A DNA stretch of 64,000 nt from Aphidius gifuensis (lineage: Eukaryota > Arthropoda > Insecta > Hymenoptera > Braconidae), in the NCBI RefSeq assembly GCF_014905175.1, contig NC_057788.1, forward strand, positions 2,232,001-2,296,000. Direction: 5' to 3'. Positions 61,252 through 64,000 of this stretch are shown piece by piece (position 1 is the first letter of the stretch; each line of letters starts with the position of its first letter). Under the pieces are notes generated by a model. The model ran no database searches and was not told where the DNA came from. It saw nothing but the letters and a program-made list of their open reading frames with translations. A program made the translations under genes and the position numbers.

Positions 61252-63192
61252 ATGGAAATTTACAATTGTGAAGCACGTAATTATAGTAAAATAATAAATA
61301 AAAAAGTTGTGCATGATAAAAGATTAACACTTGTTGAACTTATTGAAAAACTTCATGATGCATTTAATGTTGATGTTGTTGATATTGATTATGTACAAGA
61401 TTTAATGTCAATGTACAAAAGTAATCCACAAGATTGGAAAAAATATGCTAAATTTGATCGACATAGGTATGATTATCCTTTTTTATTATTAATTTTTTTA
61501 AATATATTTTTTTTTCACATTTATGTTTAATTTTTTAACTGACATTTAACTTGCATTTATATAAATTTAAAATAACGGTAATTTTTTTTTTCTGAGGTCA
61601 CTGTAAACCATCAACCTCGATATAGCAAAAAATTAAAATAAAAAACAGTATACACGTGCGATATTAATGCAAAATAAAAATAAAAAAAATTTAAATTTAT
61701 TAATTTGCATTTAGTTTTATTTTAGTTTTTTTATTCTTAATTTAATTAATGATGTTTTCATTAAGAACTATCGAGAATATTTTATTGTGAAATATTTTTT
61801 TTTTTATAAATGATAATGATTTTATTTGTTGAATGAAATATTATTTGCCGTAGATGAGTGATTAATAAAAGCATGGAGTAATTAAATAAATAATCAAATT
61901 TCACAATTATTTTTTTTATCATAAAGAGGTGCAAGAGTTCTTGACAATTGAACTTGATACAATTGAATTAATTTGGTTTAAACAAGAATAAAATAATATT
62001 TGATTAAATTAATTTGAATAAACAATAATAAATGACGAATTATGTGATATTATAATAACATCATTGAACGACCTGAATATCGGGTTATCACTTCTCGTAT
62101 TTTGCAAGACTTGTTACGTATATAAGTAAATTTAATTTTTTTTTTTTAAATTAATTAATGATTTAAAAATAAATGAAAAATAATAGTTGATTTATGGGTT
62201 TTCTTATTTAACAAGACTTTAATAATCATTATATTTATTTATTTATTTATTTAACTTTCCACAAATAATTTACTGCTTGAGAATTTTTATGAGCCATAAT
62301 TTTTATTGTAAAGTGAATGGATTTGTTTATTTTTTAAACAACAATTTTCCTTTCTATTGCTATTAAAAAATATATTGTAAAAAAATTTAATGAAAATATA
62401 AATTAAATGCTAATTACATGTAGAAATAAATGAAAAAAAAATTTATTATTAATTTATATAAAGAAAGTAGATAAAAAATCTCAATGAAAATTAACATAAA
62501 TAATTTTGCTAATGAATTATTAACATTTTGAATATTTAAAAAGCATTTTAATTAATGAATTTTTAATTTTTTTAGATACACAAGAAATTTGGTTGATGAA
62601 GGAAATGGTCGTTTTAATTTGATGGTGTTATGTTGGGGAGAAGGTCATGGTTCTGGAATTCATGATCATGCCAATGCTCATTGTGTTATGAAAATACTTC
62701 AAGGTGAACTTTGTGAGGTATATAATAATTATTTCGATATGAAATACATAAAATAAATAAATTTTTATGTTGTTTTTAAAATTTTCTCAACTGATTTGCA
62801 GACAAGGTACGAATGGCCAACTGAAAATTTAGCAACATCAACAGAGGACAAAGCACTATGTGAAATTGAAAAAAATAATTTGAATTTAAATGATGTTTGT
62901 TATATGAATGATTCAATGGGCCTTCATCGTGTTGAAAATCCAAGTGTTGTTAATCCAGCAGTATCATTGCATCTTTATTCACCACCATTTTCATCGTGTT
63001 CTGTATTTAATAAACAAACTGGTCAGAGAATTAGTTGCAAGGTCACATTCTGGTCCAAATATGGTGAACGTAGAAATCGGGTAATTTTTATTATTATTTT
63101 ATGGATTTATTTATTTTTTTTTTAAATTATTTGTTTAATATTTTATTATTTTATAGGAAATACAAGACAGCAGGTTACCCGAGGACAATTAA
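61252..63192 (+). CDS. CDO1: Cysteine dioxygenase type 1
   Basis: Predicted 223-aa cytosolic non-haem iron enzyme that oxidises L-cysteine with oxygen to cysteine sulfinate, the first step to taurine and sulfate. Exons 61252-61466, 62576-62717, 62802-63080, 63157-63192. The cupin iron ligands are visible: His101 and His103 in GIHDHANAHC, and His161 in NDSMGLHRVEN. The Cys-Tyr crosslink partners are present as Cys108 and Tyr178 (in SLHLYSPPF); spacing between His161 and Tyr178 is 17, as in mammals. Other family blocks: WKKYAKFDRHRYTRNLVDEG, LCWGEGHG, FNKQTGQRISCKVTFWSKYG. It is about 23 residues longer than the mammalian enzyme, mainly at the N-terminus and in the loop after the crosslinked Cys. 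The first intron is 1109 bases with no sign of another gene. Confidence 0.95.
61467..62575 (+). other. Long first intron of the cysteine dioxygenase gene
   Basis: 1109 bases of AT-rich sequence between the donor gtatga and the acceptor ttttttag. Most other introns inside genes here are 50-130 bases, so it is unusually long and may hold regulatory sites. A locally less AT-rich patch at 62065-62120 (gacctgaatatcgggttatc and following) is the only distinct part. Confidence 0.45.
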
Positions 63193-63599
63193 ATATTTTA
63201 ACAAAAAATTATAAATTTTACTTTTTAATGATACATAAGTATAAAAAAATATTTCTATTTAAAATTACGTTTTGATACTTTTAAAAAATTTTAATAAATA
63301 ACTATACACATTTTGTTTTATAAAAATAAGATAATTTAAATTCATGTTGACTAAAATTTTTATTTTTTAATATAATTGCTTTAATTCGAAATTTTTATTT
63401 TATCATTTTATCAATGACTACCCTGGTTGGAATATTTTTTTTTATTTTATAATAATTGAGTTAATAATTAATAATAATAATTTCAATAAAAAAAAAAATT
63501 AACATTTAGATAATTTGGAATAAAATAAATAATTTATAATGCGATTATTAGTATCTTTTATTTTTCCATTACATTTATTTAATCAATACATATTATTTA
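63193..63599. other. 3' flank of cysteine dioxygenase
   Basis: AT-rich spacer of about 400 bases with polyadenylation-type strings. The faint edge of the inverted RAP1-like copy may begin near its right end. Nothing else is seen. Confidence 0.45.
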
Positions 63600-64000
63600 T
63601 TATTTTTCTTGTTTTTTTATATTCGTTATTTTTTCCAACAGATGATAAGTGATTATTCAATAAATTTTTAGTAACTGATTCATCTTTTTTTACAGATCAT
63701 CAATCTTTTTTTTTATTTCGCGACTTTAATTAATGTCAACTGTTGAATATGCTTGTTTATTTTTTTTCTTGAAAAATGGATTTCTTACAAGACGAGCTTG
63801 TGGCTTACTTGATGAATCTTCATCTAGATCTGATCCTGTTTTACTGATAGGTGTACTTTCCAATGAATAATTTGATATCAAACAGCCAGACAAATGCTTG
63901 GATATTTGTGATGATTGAATTGATAATACTTGATCAACAGCAATATTAGATGCTTCATCATCATCAGTCGAATTAACTAGCTGATTAACAAGTTTTTCTA
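63600..64000 (-). pseudogene. Inverted, internally deleted copy of the RAP1-like gene (partial, runs off the window)
   Basis: Read on the minus strand from 64000, the sequence matches exon 3 of the RAP1-like gene (57766 to about 58067) almost base for base, with scattered substitutions: LVNQLV, then SKHLSGCLIS, ESTPIS-KTGSDLDEDSSSK, LVRNPFFKKKNKQ. The frame then meets a TAA where the parent reads a run ending NNKSRE. After GATGAT at about 63697 the match jumps to parental exon 5 at about 58949 (TCTGTAAAAAAAGATGAATC) and continues, with more divergence, to about 63610. The parental segment 58067-58948, including exon 4 and both its introns, is missing. The jump is inside exons, so it is a deletion and not a spliced retrocopy junction. 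The rest of the copy lies beyond 64000. Confidence 0.85.

Noticed and set aside
1..64000. Transfer RNA, ribosomal RNA, CRISPR arrays, bacterial operons, proviral or integrated viral genes
   Set aside because: No conserved tRNA arm words, rRNA blocks, regularly spaced palindromic repeats, ribosome-binding sites or viral gene families were seen on either strand.

Overview
The window is nuclear DNA from an arthropod, most likely an insect. It is very AT-rich, with long A and T tracts. Genes are split by short GT-AG introns with matching phases, several genes are paralogous tandem copies, and nothing bacterial or organellar is visible. The mix of families (five sodium-coupled monocarboxylate transporters, a GMC oxidoreductase, a serpin, a gd-N-terminus protein, cysteine dioxygenase) together with the base composition fits a hymenopteran such as a parasitoid wasp. 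That taxonomic guess is inference, not proof.

Layout. 1-6.8 kb: AT-rich DNA with no supported gene. 6.8-20.4 kb: five complete tandem SLC5/SMCT-type transporter genes, all on the plus strand, all sharing one exon plan; copy 4 has lost the ATG of the tiny first exon. 20.4-40.3 kb: about 20 kb with almost no coding signal. It holds a lone minus-strand first coding exon (about 32.1 kb), a GC-richer promoter-like block (about 33.9 kb), tandem repeats (22.1 and 23.8 kb) and a transposon-like block (34.3-35.0 kb). 40.3-50.9 kb: a DC-STAMP-domain/RING gene (DCST2 type) with a long acidic, lysine-rich tail. Its terminal exon is duplicated, and a small minus-strand secreted-protein gene sits between the two exon copies. 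A large acidic, cysteine-rich single-exon ORF lies only 72 bases past the second stop. 51.3-53.5 kb: GMC oxidoreductase. 53.9-55.6 kb: secreted serpin with a non-canonical hinge. 55.8-56.6 kb (minus): secreted protein that is only a gd-N-terminus-like domain. 57.1-60.1 kb: a BRCT plus Myb protein that looks like RAP1/TERF2IP. 60.6-61.0 kb (minus): another tiny secreted-protein gene. 61.3-63.2 kb: cysteine dioxygenase. 63.6-64.0 kb (minus): a decayed, internally deleted, inverted copy of the RAP1-like gene running off the window end.

The genes do not form one pathway. The strongest points are: (i) a clean series of recent transporter duplications with start-codon turnover; (ii) a RAP1-like telomere protein with an internal exon duplication and a nearby inverted pseudogene; (iii) the duplicated terminal exon of the DCST2-like gene flanking a secreted-peptide gene; and (iv) a scatter of small signal-peptide genes between 47 and 61 kb that normal length cut-offs would miss. 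All exon joins were read by eye from splice consensus and reading phase, without transcript data.
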